DNA of 24,322 nucleotides from DATKGP01 sp035510775. Lineage in GTDB: Bacteria > Patescibacteriota > UBA1384 > 2-12-FULL-50-11. Below, piece after piece: positions 7,665-14,575 of the stretch (position 1 is its first letter; each line of letters begins with the position of its first letter). Both the position numbers and the translations under genes were made by a program. The notes under the pieces were generated by a model, which was not told where the DNA came from, did not search any database, and saw nothing but the letters and a program-made list of their open reading frames with translations. The DNA lies in contig DATKGP010000001.1 of assembly GCA_035510775.1 (NCBI GenBank), positions 1-24,322 of the forward strand, in the 5' to 3' direction.

Positions 7665-8053
7665 TAGACTCTCCTCGCTTTTTTCGGTCGGCAGCCATTA
7701 TGGGGTAGCGGAGTTTTGTCGTGGACCCGAGTAACCTTAAGGCCAGAGCCAGTTAGGGCTCGCAAGGCCGCGTCACGGCCGTTGCCGGCGCCGGAGACGA
7801 CTACGACTGCGGTTTCGGGTTTAAAGGCCGCTAGCTTCTCTAAAAGCGACTTCATGGCGGTGGTGGCAGCGTACGGCGTGCCTTTCTTGGCACCCTTAAA
7901 GCCGACCATACCCGAAGACGTCCAGGCCAAGACGGCTCCCGTGTGAAGGGCGCTAGCGGTAATAATTGTATTATTAAAAGATGAGTAGACCGACAAAAGC
8001 AAGTCGGCGACCGGTCCTTGGTTTTGTTTCTTTTTTTGAGTAGTTTTAGCCAT
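7664..8053 (-). CDS. rpsK: Small subunit ribosomal protein uS11 (S11)
   Basis: Platform protein of the 30S subunit contacting mRNA near the E site. Clear family features: SSFNNTIITASALHTGAVLAWTSSG, FKGAKKGTPYAA, VSGAGNGRDAALRAL and the Arg/Lys tail PHNGCRPKKARRV. Normal length (129) and normal place between uS13 and uS4. Confidence 0.97.
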   Translation of the reverse strand: MAKTTQKKKQNQGPVADLLLSVYSSFNNTIITASALHTGAVLAWTSSGMVGFKGAKKGTPYAATTAMKSLLEKLAAFKPETAVVVVSGAGNGRDAALRALTGSGLKVTRVHDKTPLPHNGCRPKKARRV

Positions 8054-8058
8054 TTATT

Positions 8059-8445
8059 TTAGGTTTTTTCAGCTGATTTCTTACGGCCTGAACCGACGGT
8101 AACTTTTTTGCCGCGCTTCGAGCGGGCGTTAGTCTTGGTTCGCTGGCCATGAACCGGCAGATTTTTGATGTGTCTAGTTCCTCGATAGCTGGAGATTTCT
8201 TTAAGACGGCGGATATTTTGATTAACGACCTGACGCAGATCACCTTCAACGGTGAACTCTTTCTCCACAATCGAACGTAAGTCGTCAATTTGAGCTTGAT
8301 TTAATTCGGAAAATTTCGGATTGCCTTTGATTTTGGCCTTTTCAAGAACATCTTTGCAGTTACTCGGTCCGATGCCGTAGACATAACTCAAGCCGATCTC
8401 GACTCGTTTGTTGTCTGGAATGTTAACTCCGGCAATTCTTGGCAT
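8059..8445 (-). CDS. rpsM: Small subunit ribosomal protein uS13 (S13)
   Basis: 30S head protein forming intersubunit bridges. It starts MPRIAGVNIPDNKRVEIGLSYVYGIG and contains the H2TH-like part and YRGTRHIKNLPVHGQRTKTNAR, with a basic tail. I chose the ATG at 8445, preceded by GGAG at a 7-base spacing; the codon before it in frame is a TTG and need not be used. A 112-base AT-rich spacer with repeats separates it from rpmJ. Confidence 0.96.
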   Translation of the reverse strand: MPRIAGVNIPDNKRVEIGLSYVYGIGPSNCKDVLEKAKIKGNPKFSELNQAQIDDLRSIVEKEFTVEGDLRQVVNQNIRRLKEISSYRGTRHIKNLPVHGQRTKTNARSKRGKKVTVGSGRKKSAEKT

Positions 8446-8460
8446 CAATTCGCTCCGCTT

Positions 8461-8552
8461 AAAACTAAAGAGTAAAGACTAAAATGTAAAATATTTGTGT
8501 CACTAACGTGACTATTATCATATTTTTTGTTTTTAGTTTTTAGTTTTTTGTT
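8461..8552. repeat. Heptameric AT-rich repeats forming an imperfect inverted repeat
   Basis: The rpmJ-rpsM spacer holds three heptamers GTTTTTA, GTTTTTA, GTTTTTT at 8529-8549, and on its other side TAAAGAC/TAAAATG/TAAAATA-like units (8473-8493) and AAAACTAAAG. The two sides are roughly complementary and flank the palindrome at 8499-8512, so the transcript could fold into a long imperfect hairpin. It may be a spacer repeat or an attenuator; the sequence does not decide. Confidence 0.55.
8499..8512. promoter_or_regulatory. Palindrome GTCAC-TAAC-GTGAC
   Basis: Five-base arms GTCAC/GTGAC around TAAC, centred in the rpmJ-rpsM spacer about 55 bases before the rpsM start. It could be the loop end of the larger hairpin or a protein-binding site. 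Confidence 0.3.
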
Positions 8553-8557
8553 TACCT

Positions 8558-8671
8558 TCATCCTTGTCTTTGTTTGTGGCGAGGATTTTCACAGATCACT
8601 CGAACGACCCCCTTGCGGCGGACAATTCGGCACTTCTGACATCGTGGCTTTACTCCCACATGTACTTTCAT
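8558..8671 (-). CDS. rpmJ: Large subunit ribosomal protein bL36 (L36), zinc form
   Basis: Read directly on the minus strand: an ATG at 8671, 37 codons and TGA at 8558. The product begins MKVHVGVKPRCQKCRIVRRK and ends ICENPRHKQRQG. The zinc ligands are all present as Cys11-x2-Cys14, Cys27 and His32. Length and motif are exactly those of bL36. It lies 9 bases after infA, in the usual infA-rpmJ-rpsM order. Confidence 0.95.
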   Translation of the reverse strand: MKVHVGVKPRCQKCRIVRRKGVVRVICENPRHKQRQG

Positions 8672-8680
8672 AGTTTTTCT

Positions 8681-8902
8681 TTAGGTGAGTCGTTTAGTGA
8701 TTCGACCCTTGGTTAAGTCGTAAGGACTTAACTCAACCGTAACTCGATCTCCGGGCAAGATTTTGATCCTGTGATGACGAATCTTGCCAGAAACATACCC
8801 GAGAACGACTTGGTCGTTATCGAGATGCACTCGGAATTGAGTATTGGGAAGAGCTTCCTCAACAAGCCCTTCGACCGCGATCACTCCTTCTTTTTCCGAC
8901 AT
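8681..8902 (-). CDS. infA: Translation initiation factor IF-1
   Basis: Single OB-fold protein that occupies the A site during initiation. Typical features: a VEGLVEEALPNTQFRVHLDN stretch, GKIRHHRIKILPGDRVTVELSPYDLTKGRITKR; 73 residues is the standard size. No Shine-Dalgarno precedes the ATG, and a promoter ending 10 bases upstream (8912-8941) predicts an almost leaderless message. Confidence 0.97.
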   Translation of the reverse strand: MSEKEGVIAVEGLVEEALPNTQFRVHLDNDQVVLGYVSGKIRHHRIKILPGDRVTVELSPYDLTKGRITKRLT

Positions 8903-8911
8903 CTAGTCAAT

Positions 8912-8941
8912 AGTATACCTTAATTATAGGATTCACGTCAA
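8912..8941 (-). promoter_or_regulatory. Promoter for infA
   Basis: Minus-strand -35 TTGACG (8936-8941), an 18-base spacer and -10 TATACT (8912-8917). The -35 overlaps the last codons of map. Transcription would begin near 8904-8905, two or three bases before the infA ATG at 8902. Confidence 0.6.
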
Positions 8942-9655
8942 TATTTCGCACTTATTCTGCCCCACTATTATAGTATCCTCAAAATGGGCGGCTGGGACGT
9001 CTTTCACGGCGATAATTGTCCAGCCGTCGTCTTCGACGGCGATAGTCGATGGTTTTAGGGTTGTAATAGGTTCAATTGCCAGAACCATCCCCTCTTTGAG
9101 TGGTAATCCTCTGCCGAATTGGCCGTAATTCGGTATTGACGGGGGTTCTTGAAGGGTTCGGCCGACACCGTGACCGTGGAGCTCGCGAACTACGGCAAAG
9201 CCGGCATTTTCGACAATTTCTTGAACAGTAGCGCCGATATCGCCTATTGTATGGCCAACCGTGGCGATTTTCAGAGCTTCTGCCAGAGCTTGGCGCGTTG
9301 TTTCCACTAAATTCCGCGCTTTTTCATCAGCAGTACCGACAATATGCGTTCTGGCAGTGTCAACAATCCAGTCGTCACAGGCGACACCCAAATCCACTGA
9401 CAAAATATCTCCGTTCTTCAGCTCGTAATCCTTGGGGATGCCGTGGACAATTTCTGAATTGACCGACAGGCAAGTAACGTTTGGGTAACCATTAAAACCC
9501 TTGAATGGAGCCGTCATCTGGTTTTCGGCGATGATATCGGCGGCTAGCTGCTCTAAATTAAGTAAATTAGCGCCAATCACGGCTCGTTCGCCGATAAGGC
9601 GGTGAATCTGGGCGGCGACCTTGCCGGCAGCTCGTAGGGATTCTTCTTTAGACAT
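8933..9655 (-). CDS. map: Methionine aminopeptidase, type I
   Basis: Removes the initiator Met from new proteins at the ribosome exit. All five dimetal ligands and the catalytic His are visible: His71 (IVHGIP), Asp88 (SVDLG), Asp99 (IVDTART), His162 (GHGVGR), Glu195 (AIEP) and Glu226 (HFEDT). The 240-residue size, without an N-terminal extension, marks a type Ia enzyme. Its ATG lies inside the end of adk (shared ATGTCTAA), so the two are translationally linked. Confidence 0.97.
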   Translation of the reverse strand: MSKEESLRAAGKVAAQIHRLIGERAVIGANLLNLEQLAADIIAENQMTAPFKGFNGYPNVTCLSVNSEIVHGIPKDYELKNGDILSVDLGVACDDWIVDTARTHIVGTADEKARNLVETTRQALAEALKIATVGHTIGDIGATVQEIVENAGFAVVRELHGHGVGRTLQEPPSIPNYGQFGRGLPLKEGMVLAIEPITTLKPSTIAVEDDGWTIIAVKDVPAAHFEDTIIVGQNKCEILT

Positions 9656-10247
9656 TTAACCCCAGAGCGCTGCTAATTAGTCCCCAGACCATTTCCGGCT
9701 CTGGTTCGCCGTCAATTACTACTAGCCGATAATTATCCTCGAACCAGTCCAGCACCGGCAAGGTCTCGCGCTTAAACGTCGCCAGGCGCTTGGCCAAGGC
9801 TTCTTTGGTGTCGTCGCTACGGGTAGTTTCGTGGCCATCAACAACAACAACTCGTTTGGCGATTCGCTCCTCGGCTGTCTGGTCGGAAATTCTAATATAG
9901 ACCGCCACGCACTGCCAGCCAAAACGTTTTTGGACTTGGGTAATAACGTGGCACTGCTCCAGCATTCTCGGCAGGCCATCGATAACTATGCCCCGACTAC
10001 AGTCGTGGGAATCGAGATACTCGTTAAAAAGCCGTTCAATGACCGTCTCATCAATCAAATCACCCCGATCAACCTGCTCTTGGACCGCCGCCGCTTCGGG
10101 GGCGCCACTTTTAAGAAAGGCTCGGACTTGATCGCCTTGAATATATAGCGGCAAATTCAGCCTGTCAGCCAGTGTTTGTGCCTGCGTGCTCTTGCCCGAA
10201 CCTTGAGCTCCGAACAAAAAATAAGCCGTTGGTCGTCGATCAGTTAT
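9648..10247 (-). CDS. adk: Adenylate kinase, probable ATA start
   Basis: Interconverts ATP + AMP and 2 ADP. Motifs: P-loop GAQGSGKST, NMP-binding region around GDQVRAFLKSGAP, DGLPRMLEQ (the DGFPR site) and a short lid with TRSDD. The frame has no ATG or GTG; the only standard-type start, TTG at 10217, would leave just two residues before the P-loop and delete the first beta strand. The frame upstream reads TDRRPTAYFLFGAQGSGKST, a normal N-terminus, beginning after ATA at 10247, which has GGGAGGAG six bases before it. I therefore place the start at this ATA (199 residues). A G-to-A sequencing error of ATG is the alternative. Confidence 0.9.
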   Translation of the reverse strand: MTDRRPTAYFLFGAQGSGKSTQAQTLADRLNLPLYIQGDQVRAFLKSGAPEAAAVQEQVDRGDLIDETVIERLFNEYLDSHDCSRGIVIDGLPRMLEQCHVITQVQKRFGWQCVAVYIRISDQTAEERIAKRVVVVDGHETTRSDDTKEALAKRLATFKRETLPVLDWFEDNYRLVVIDGEPEPEMVWGLISSALGLNV

Positions 10248-10938
10248 TTTTCTCCTCCCTGTGCTCGATGTAGGTCAAGGCCCAGAGGCCGTTATCACCC
10301 TTAATTTTTGGCTGAACCAAGGCAATAACATTGGTGGCCGTGGCCTGTTTATCCAAAACCAAGGCCTGACCTTGGCTTTTGTCTTGGCTTAAAAGTGACC
10401 AGTCGTCGCTCGCGGCAATATTCCAATAGGTTAGAGCGGTTGTCTTGGCAACTTTGAGCGGATCAAAGTTGTCGTTGGTTTTTTGGTCACGAATCGTCAG
10501 ATTCAATTCAGTGGCAACGTCTTCGTTAATAATAAAATTGATGCGGTAATAATCGGTGTTGGTGTTGTACTTAGGGATCACCAGAACCGTACCTAACTGG
10601 ACAAGATTTTCGTTGGTAAGACCGTTAGCTAGCTTAATAGTCTGCCAAGGAATATTCATTTTTGAACCGACGCTAAATAATCCCTCGCCGGTAGCAAGGG
10701 TATAAGTATTGGCTGGGTAAGCGACGCGACCCTTTGGGTCGGCCGGTTTGGTCAGACTATCAATTTTATCTGGGGCACTGGTTGATGAGCCGACTGTTTG
10801 AACCTGACCGTCGAAGTGAATTGACTTGTCGGCGTTGGCCTTAGTCGTTCGGCTTTTGGCGTAGAAATAAGCCGTCGAGCCAGTTAGGAAGCCGATGAGA
10901 ACAAGGACTATAATCGTCACTGCGGGCGAAAAGCGCAT
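10240..10938 (-). CDS. Membrane-anchored LysM-domain protein
   Basis: 232 residues. An N-terminal membrane segment (about 7-28, VTIIVLVLIGFLTGSTAYFYA) is followed by a Ser/Asp-rich linker and a LysM-like module at about 97-146: YTLATGEGLFSVGSKMNIPWQTIKLANGL and then the GTVLVIPK ending typical of LysM. The remaining 85 residues form an unrecognised extracytoplasmic domain. LysM modules bind peptidoglycan or related glycans, so a wall-anchored role is likely. The gene sits between secY and adk, which are usually adjacent, starting five bases after the secY stop and overlapping the adk start. Confidence 0.8.
   Translation of the reverse strand: MRFSPAVTIIVLVLIGFLTGSTAYFYAKSRTTKANADKSIHFDGQVQTVGSSTSAPDKIDSLTKPADPKGRVAYPANTYTLATGEGLFSVGSKMNIPWQTIKLANGLTNENLVQLGTVLVIPKYNTNTDYYRINFIINEDVATELNLTIRDQKTNDNFDPLKVAKTTALTYWNIAASDDWSLLSQDKSQGQALVLDKQATATNVIALVQPKIKGDNGLWALTYIEHREEKNN
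10252..10259 (-). promoter_or_regulatory. Shine-Dalgarno that decides the adk start
   Basis: GGGAGGAG on the minus strand, inside the last codons of the LysM gene. The GGAGG core is six bases from the ATA at 10247, the best spacing available, and about 36 bases from the TTG at 10217, too far to serve it. Confidence 0.7.
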
Positions 10939-10943
10939 GCTAA

Positions 10944-12209
10944 TTACAGAGTATCATACCGGCGCATAACAATTTGGCTGTTAAGCATCCGGCTGGTTTC
11001 AATAACCACAGAAACTACGATCAAGACGCTGGTGCCGCCGATAGTTAGGCTAGTGATGTTCAAGCCCGAGCTGACGGCTTTGGGCAAGACGGCAATAATC
11101 GCCAAGAAAACCGCCCCGATGACGGTAATTCGGGTGGTGGTGTATTTCAAAAAGGCGACGGTTTCGCTACCCGGCCGTACTCCAGGAATAAAACTGCCCT
11201 GTTTCTGGAGATTCTCCGCCACCTGCTCCGGCTGAAAAACAATATAGGTATAAAAGAAAGTAAATATTAGCACCAAAATAAAGTAGGCGATGCCGTAGTA
11301 GAGGTTATTATTAGACCACAGCGTCACCTTTTCAGCGATGTTGACTAACAGAGTTGAGTGGGCGGTTGATAAAAATCGAGCGATAATAACGGGAAAAGTC
11401 AGGAAGCTCAAGGCAAAAATTATCGGGATCACGCCGGCGGCATTAACCTTGAGCGGCAGATAACTATTGACCGACGAGCCGGCTCCGGCTGCCTGACGGG
11501 CATAGGTAATGGGGATTTTTCGCTCGGCGTCGTTAACTAAGACTATCACGGCGATTGTTAGAACGGCGATGGCGGCAAAAACGATGACAGTGAAGTAGCT
11601 GCCGGTTGCCGAGTTGGCAATGTTACTTATTTGGGTCGGTAACCCGGAAACGATTCCTAGAGCGATAATTAGCGAGATGCCGTTGGCCAAACCTTTCTCG
11701 GTAATTAATTCGCCCAGCCACATAATGAAGATGCTGGTGGCGGTGATGACGGCCAATATTTCCCAAATTGCCCCAGCCGATAGATTCGGCAGGACGTTCT
11801 GGCTCCGGAGTAATACCAGAGTGCTGTAACCCTGGATAATCGCCAGTGGCACGGTCAGATAACGACCGTATTGGTTGAGTTTTTCTCGGCCGCTATTACT
11901 TTCCTTTTGAAGGTTTTCCCAGGCCGGGATGGCCTTGGTTAGGAGCTGGATAATAATCGAAGAGGTAATATACGGCCCAACGCCAAGCATAGCAATCGAG
12001 AGCTTGGTTAGTGAGCCGCCGGTAAAGACACTCAAGAGGTTGAAAATTTGGTTCTGCGACTGACTCATAAAGGCCGCTAGTTGAGCCTTGTCGATACCGG
12101 GAATTGGGATATGAGAAATAATCCGAATAAAAACTAGTAGCGCCAGCGTGAATAGAACTTTATTGCGTAAATCGCGGCTCTTCCAGATTTGAAGCAAATA
12201 CTCTCGCAT
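10944..12209 (-). CDS. secY: Protein translocase subunit SecY
   Basis: Channel subunit of the Sec translocon. 421 residues with the ten-helix pattern. Signatures are HIPIPGID near the start, the plug region, LGVGPYITSSIIIQLL, and the cytoplasmic FQPEQVAENLQKQGSFIPGVRPG-T segment before the last helices. Slightly shorter than E. coli SecY (443) but complete. It lies 10 bases after rplO, the usual spc order; no strong Shine-Dalgarno is visible. Confidence 0.97.
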   Translation of the reverse strand: MREYLLQIWKSRDLRNKVLFTLALLVFIRIISHIPIPGIDKAQLAAFMSQSQNQIFNLLSVFTGGSLTKLSIAMLGVGPYITSSIIIQLLTKAIPAWENLQKESNSGREKLNQYGRYLTVPLAIIQGYSTLVLLRSQNVLPNLSAGAIWEILAVITATSIFIMWLGELITEKGLANGISLIIALGIVSGLPTQISNIANSATGSYFTVIVFAAIAVLTIAVIVLVNDAERKIPITYARQAAGAGSSVNSYLPLKVNAAGVIPIIFALSFLTFPVIIARFLSTAHSTLLVNIAEKVTLWSNNNLYYGIAYFILVLIFTFFYTYIVFQPEQVAENLQKQGSFIPGVRPGSETVAFLKYTTTRITVIGAVFLAIIAVLPKAVSSGLNITSLTIGGTSVLIVVSVVIETSRMLNSQIVMRRYDTL

Positions 12210-12219
12210 TGCTCACAGA

Positions 12220-12642
12220 TTACTTTAGTGAGCGCGAGAGTTCAACGCCTTCAAAAGCTACTTTAATAGTAAGTTCTTGGCGTTTGACGATTTTGATAGG
12301 GTTTTTCTGCTCTTTAGCTCGGATGATTTTTTTCTCCAAAAGAGTCTCGGGAGAGACTGTTTCGCCGTCTGCGTAATGGCGGGCAATAACGTCGGTAGTA
12401 ATCGCGATGGGTCTAGCAGCGATTTTCTTGGAATTATGCATCCCTCGGCGCTTGGCGGTTTTGCGGAAAAGCGGCGTCTGGCCACCTTCAAACCACGGCT
12501 TAATTTTTCGGCCGGCACCGGCTCGAGACTTCTGACCCTTGGTACCACGACCGGCAGTTTTGCCCTTACCCGCAGCGATACCACGCCCGGCGCGTGTGGT
12601 AGATTTTTTGGCAGTATCTTTAAAAATTTCTGTGAGTGACAT
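12220..12642 (-). CDS. rplO: Large subunit ribosomal protein uL15 (L15)
   Basis: 50S assembly protein. The basic Gly-rich N-terminus (GRGIAAGKGKTAGRGTKGQ, RAGAGRKIKPWFEGGQTPLFRKTAKRRG) is diagnostic, followed by the globular C-terminal part. 140 residues, normal. Its ATG overlaps the rpsE stop (TAATG), leaving no room for rpmD (uL30), which normally sits here. Confidence 0.96.
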   Translation of the reverse strand: MSLTEIFKDTAKKSTTRAGRGIAAGKGKTAGRGTKGQKSRAGAGRKIKPWFEGGQTPLFRKTAKRRGMHNSKKIAARPIAITTDVIARHYADGETVSPETLLEKKIIRAKEQKNPIKIVKRQELTIKVAFEGVELSRSLK

Positions 12643-13139
12643 TAGCTTCGACGATAAGGAGATTTAATTAACTTTTGCAGGGCAAAAAACGTTGCCGAGG
12701 CAGTATTTAACGGGCTCGAGCTGCCAATGGCCTTGCTGACGATGTTGTTAATGCCAGCCAACTCCACAACCGCTCGAACCGAAGCCCCAGCGATAATTGA
12801 ATGACCCTCGGGCGCCGGCTTGAGGATGACTTTAGTCTTTTCGAAAGTCGCCTCGACCTGGTGGTGAATTGTTCCCTTGTGCATCGGCACAGTGATGGTC
12901 GTTTTCAAGGCCTCGTTTTTGGCCTTGGCGATGGCGGTCTGGACATCAGCGCCCTTGGCTAAGCCAACACCAACTTGACCGGCTCTGTTTCCCACGACCA
13001 CTAGGGCACGGAAACGAATTCGTCGGCCACCTTTGACGGTTCGGGAAATTCTGTCGATAGCGACAACTCGCTCTTCATTCTCTGGAATCATAACTTCCTC
13101 AAGTTCCCCGGCAATGTCTTTGGTTTCAATTTCTGCCAT
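12642..13139 (-). CDS. rpsE: Small subunit ribosomal protein uS5 (S5)
   Basis: 30S protein at the decoding/mRNA entry side. Features: VVAIDRISRTVKGGRRIRFRALVVVG, GKVGVGLGKA-like GQVGVGLAKGADVQTAIAKA, the GASVRAVVELAGI segment, and S-PLNTASATFFALQ. Length 165 is standard. Its start overlaps the rplR stop (TGATG). Confidence 0.97.
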   Translation of the reverse strand: MAEIETKDIAGELEEVMIPENEERVVAIDRISRTVKGGRRIRFRALVVVGNRAGQVGVGLAKGADVQTAIAKAKNEALKTTITVPMHKGTIHHQVEATFEKTKVILKPAPEGHSIIAGASVRAVVELAGINNIVSKAIGSSSPLNTASATFFALQKLIKSPYRRS

Positions 13140-13465
13140 CAGATCTCCAGACCTTTCTCACGAGCTGCTTCAGCTAAAGCCTTGACCGCGCCTTGATACG
13201 GGTAGCCACCGCGATCAAAGACGACGTGTTTGATTTTTTTATCTTTAGCAATCTCGGCGATTTTTTCACCAACAGTCTTGGCTTTCTTAATTAAGCCCCC
13301 TGCCATCTTGAGTGAACTGGCGGCGCCAATGGTCACCCCAGCGGAGTCGTCGACGAGTTGAGCGAACATATTATCGAGCGATCGATAAACGGCCAAGCGC
13401 GGGCGCTCGGTAGTGCCGATGACAGTTTTACGAATTCGATTGTGGATTTTTTGTCTGTTTTGCAT
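13139..13465 (-). CDS. rplR: Large subunit ribosomal protein uL18 (L18)
   Basis: Binds 5S rRNA together with uL5. Recognised by RIRKTVIGTTERPRLAVYRSLDNMFAQLVDD, the middle LIKKAKTVGEKIAEIAKDK and the ending VVFDRGGYPYQGAVKALAEAAREKGLEI. 108 residues, slightly short because the basic N-terminal arm is reduced. It follows rplF by three bases. Confidence 0.96.
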   Translation of the reverse strand: MQNRQKIHNRIRKTVIGTTERPRLAVYRSLDNMFAQLVDDSAGVTIGAASSLKMAGGLIKKAKTVGEKIAEIAKDKKIKHVVFDRGGYPYQGAVKALAEAAREKGLEI

Positions 13466-13468
13466 TTT

Positions 13469-14014
13469 TTAGGCTGCCGTTTTGGCCGCCGCTTTACCTG
13501 GTTTAAGGCGGATGATTTCACCTTGATAACGTATTCCCTTGCCTTTATAACGGTCAGGCTTCTTACTGGAGCGAACGATGGCGGCAAACTGACCGACCAT
13601 ATGCTTGTCGCGGCCAGAGACGGTGATGACGTTCTTTTCAACTTTGGCGGTCAAACCTTCTGGAACATGAAGGCGAACCGGGTGAGTGTAACCGACTTGC
13701 AAGACTAGTTCGTTATCTTCCAGAGCGGCGCGATAACCGATGCCGACCATCTCCAGTTTCTTTTCAAAACCCTTGTCAACTCCGGCCACGGCATTAGCAA
13801 TTAAACTGCGGATTGTCCCGTGGAGCGCCTTGTAGAGCTTGACGTCGCTGATGCGGCTGACGATTATTTGATCATCCTTTTTGGCCACTGTCACGCCGTG
13901 GGGAATATTTACCTTCAACTCACCGAGCGGGCCGGTAACTTTAAACAAAGTCGGGCTCAACTCAACGTTGAGATTCTCGGCAATTTTAACAGGTTTAATA
14001 CCGATTCGCGACAT
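13469..14014 (-). CDS. rplF: Large subunit ribosomal protein uL6 (L6)
   Basis: 50S protein near the sarcin-ricin loop. It begins MSRIGIKPVKIAENLNVEL, has the duplicated fold, and ends with RSSKKPDRYKGKGIRYQGEIIRLKPGKAA, the family signature. 181 residues, normal. Its ATG overlaps the uS8 stop (TAATG). Confidence 0.97.
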   Translation of the reverse strand: MSRIGIKPVKIAENLNVELSPTLFKVTGPLGELKVNIPHGVTVAKKDDQIIVSRISDVKLYKALHGTIRSLIANAVAGVDKGFEKKLEMVGIGYRAALEDNELVLQVGYTHPVRLHVPEGLTAKVEKNVITVSGRDKHMVGQFAAIVRSSKKPDRYKGKGIRYQGEIIRLKPGKAAAKTAA

Positions 14015-14382
14015 TACCAGACCTCACAGACTAATTCGCCGCCGACTTTTTGCTTGCGAGCTTGGGCGGCGGTCAAGACGCCTTTGGGCGTCGATAGGAT
14101 AATTAAACTAAAGCCCGAGTTTGGACGGGGAATCTCGGTATATTTGACGTAGCGGCGAATGCCCGGCTTACTTAGGCGTTTGATTTTTGACAGATTCAGA
14201 TCGGAAGCTAGTTCAAGATCAAGAAAATAGCCATCTTCTTTAATACTGGTGATTAATTTCTTTTCCTTGAAAATTTTGGCGACGTTTTCAACTAACTTGC
14301 TCTTTTTAACCTTGACCGAACTCTTGCCGGCCATGTAGGCGTTACGGAACCGAGTCAAAAAGTCGCTGACTAAATCGTTCAT
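14014..14382 (-). CDS. rpsH: Small subunit ribosomal protein uS8 (S8)
   Basis: Central-domain 16S binder. It begins MNDLVSDFLTRFRNAYMAGK and ends with GFSLIILSTPKGVLTAAQARKQKVGGELVCEVW, the conserved C-terminus. The frame stays open up to 14514, but those extra residues are the out-of-frame reading of rpsN; the ATG at 14382 gives the normal start (122 residues), four bases after the rpsN stop. Confidence 0.96.
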   Translation of the reverse strand: MNDLVSDFLTRFRNAYMAGKSSVKVKKSKLVENVAKIFKEKKLITSIKEDGYFLDLELASDLNLSKIKRLSKPGIRRYVKYTEIPRPNSGFSLIILSTPKGVLTAAQARKQKVGGELVCEVW

Positions 14383-14386
14383 CGCT

Positions 14387-14563
14387 TTACCAAGAAGCCT
14401 TTCTGACGCCAGGAATCTCACCGGCGCTGGCTCGCTCGCGAAAACAAATGCGGCAGACACCATATTTACGCATATAACCGCGCGAACGGCCGCACAAAGC
14501 GCACCGATTGACAACTCGGGTGGGAAACTTGGCCTTGCGTGTGAGATAGCGTTTGCTTGCCAT
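14387..14563 (-). CDS. rpsN: Small subunit ribosomal protein uS14 (S14), zinc form
   Basis: Read directly on the minus strand: ATG at 14563, 58 codons, TAA at 14387. It begins MASKRYLTRKAKFPTRVVNR and contains CALC (Cys21, Cys24) and CRIC (Cys37, Cys40), the zinc finger of the short uS14 type, and ends with the conserved GEIPGVRKASW. It sits between uL5 and uS8 as in most bacteria. Confidence 0.96.
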   Translation of the reverse strand: MASKRYLTRKAKFPTRVVNRCALCGRSRGYMRKYGVCRICFRERASAGEIPGVRKASW

Positions 14564-14575
14564 AACAGATTAATT

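Noticed and set aside
10215..10217. TTG at 10217 as adk start
   Set aside because: It leaves only two residues before the P-loop and has no ribosome-binding site at a workable distance.
14383..14514. Long N-terminal extension of uS8
   Set aside because: The extension is the out-of-frame reading of rpsN, which is clearly coding there; uS8 begins normally at the ATG at 14382.
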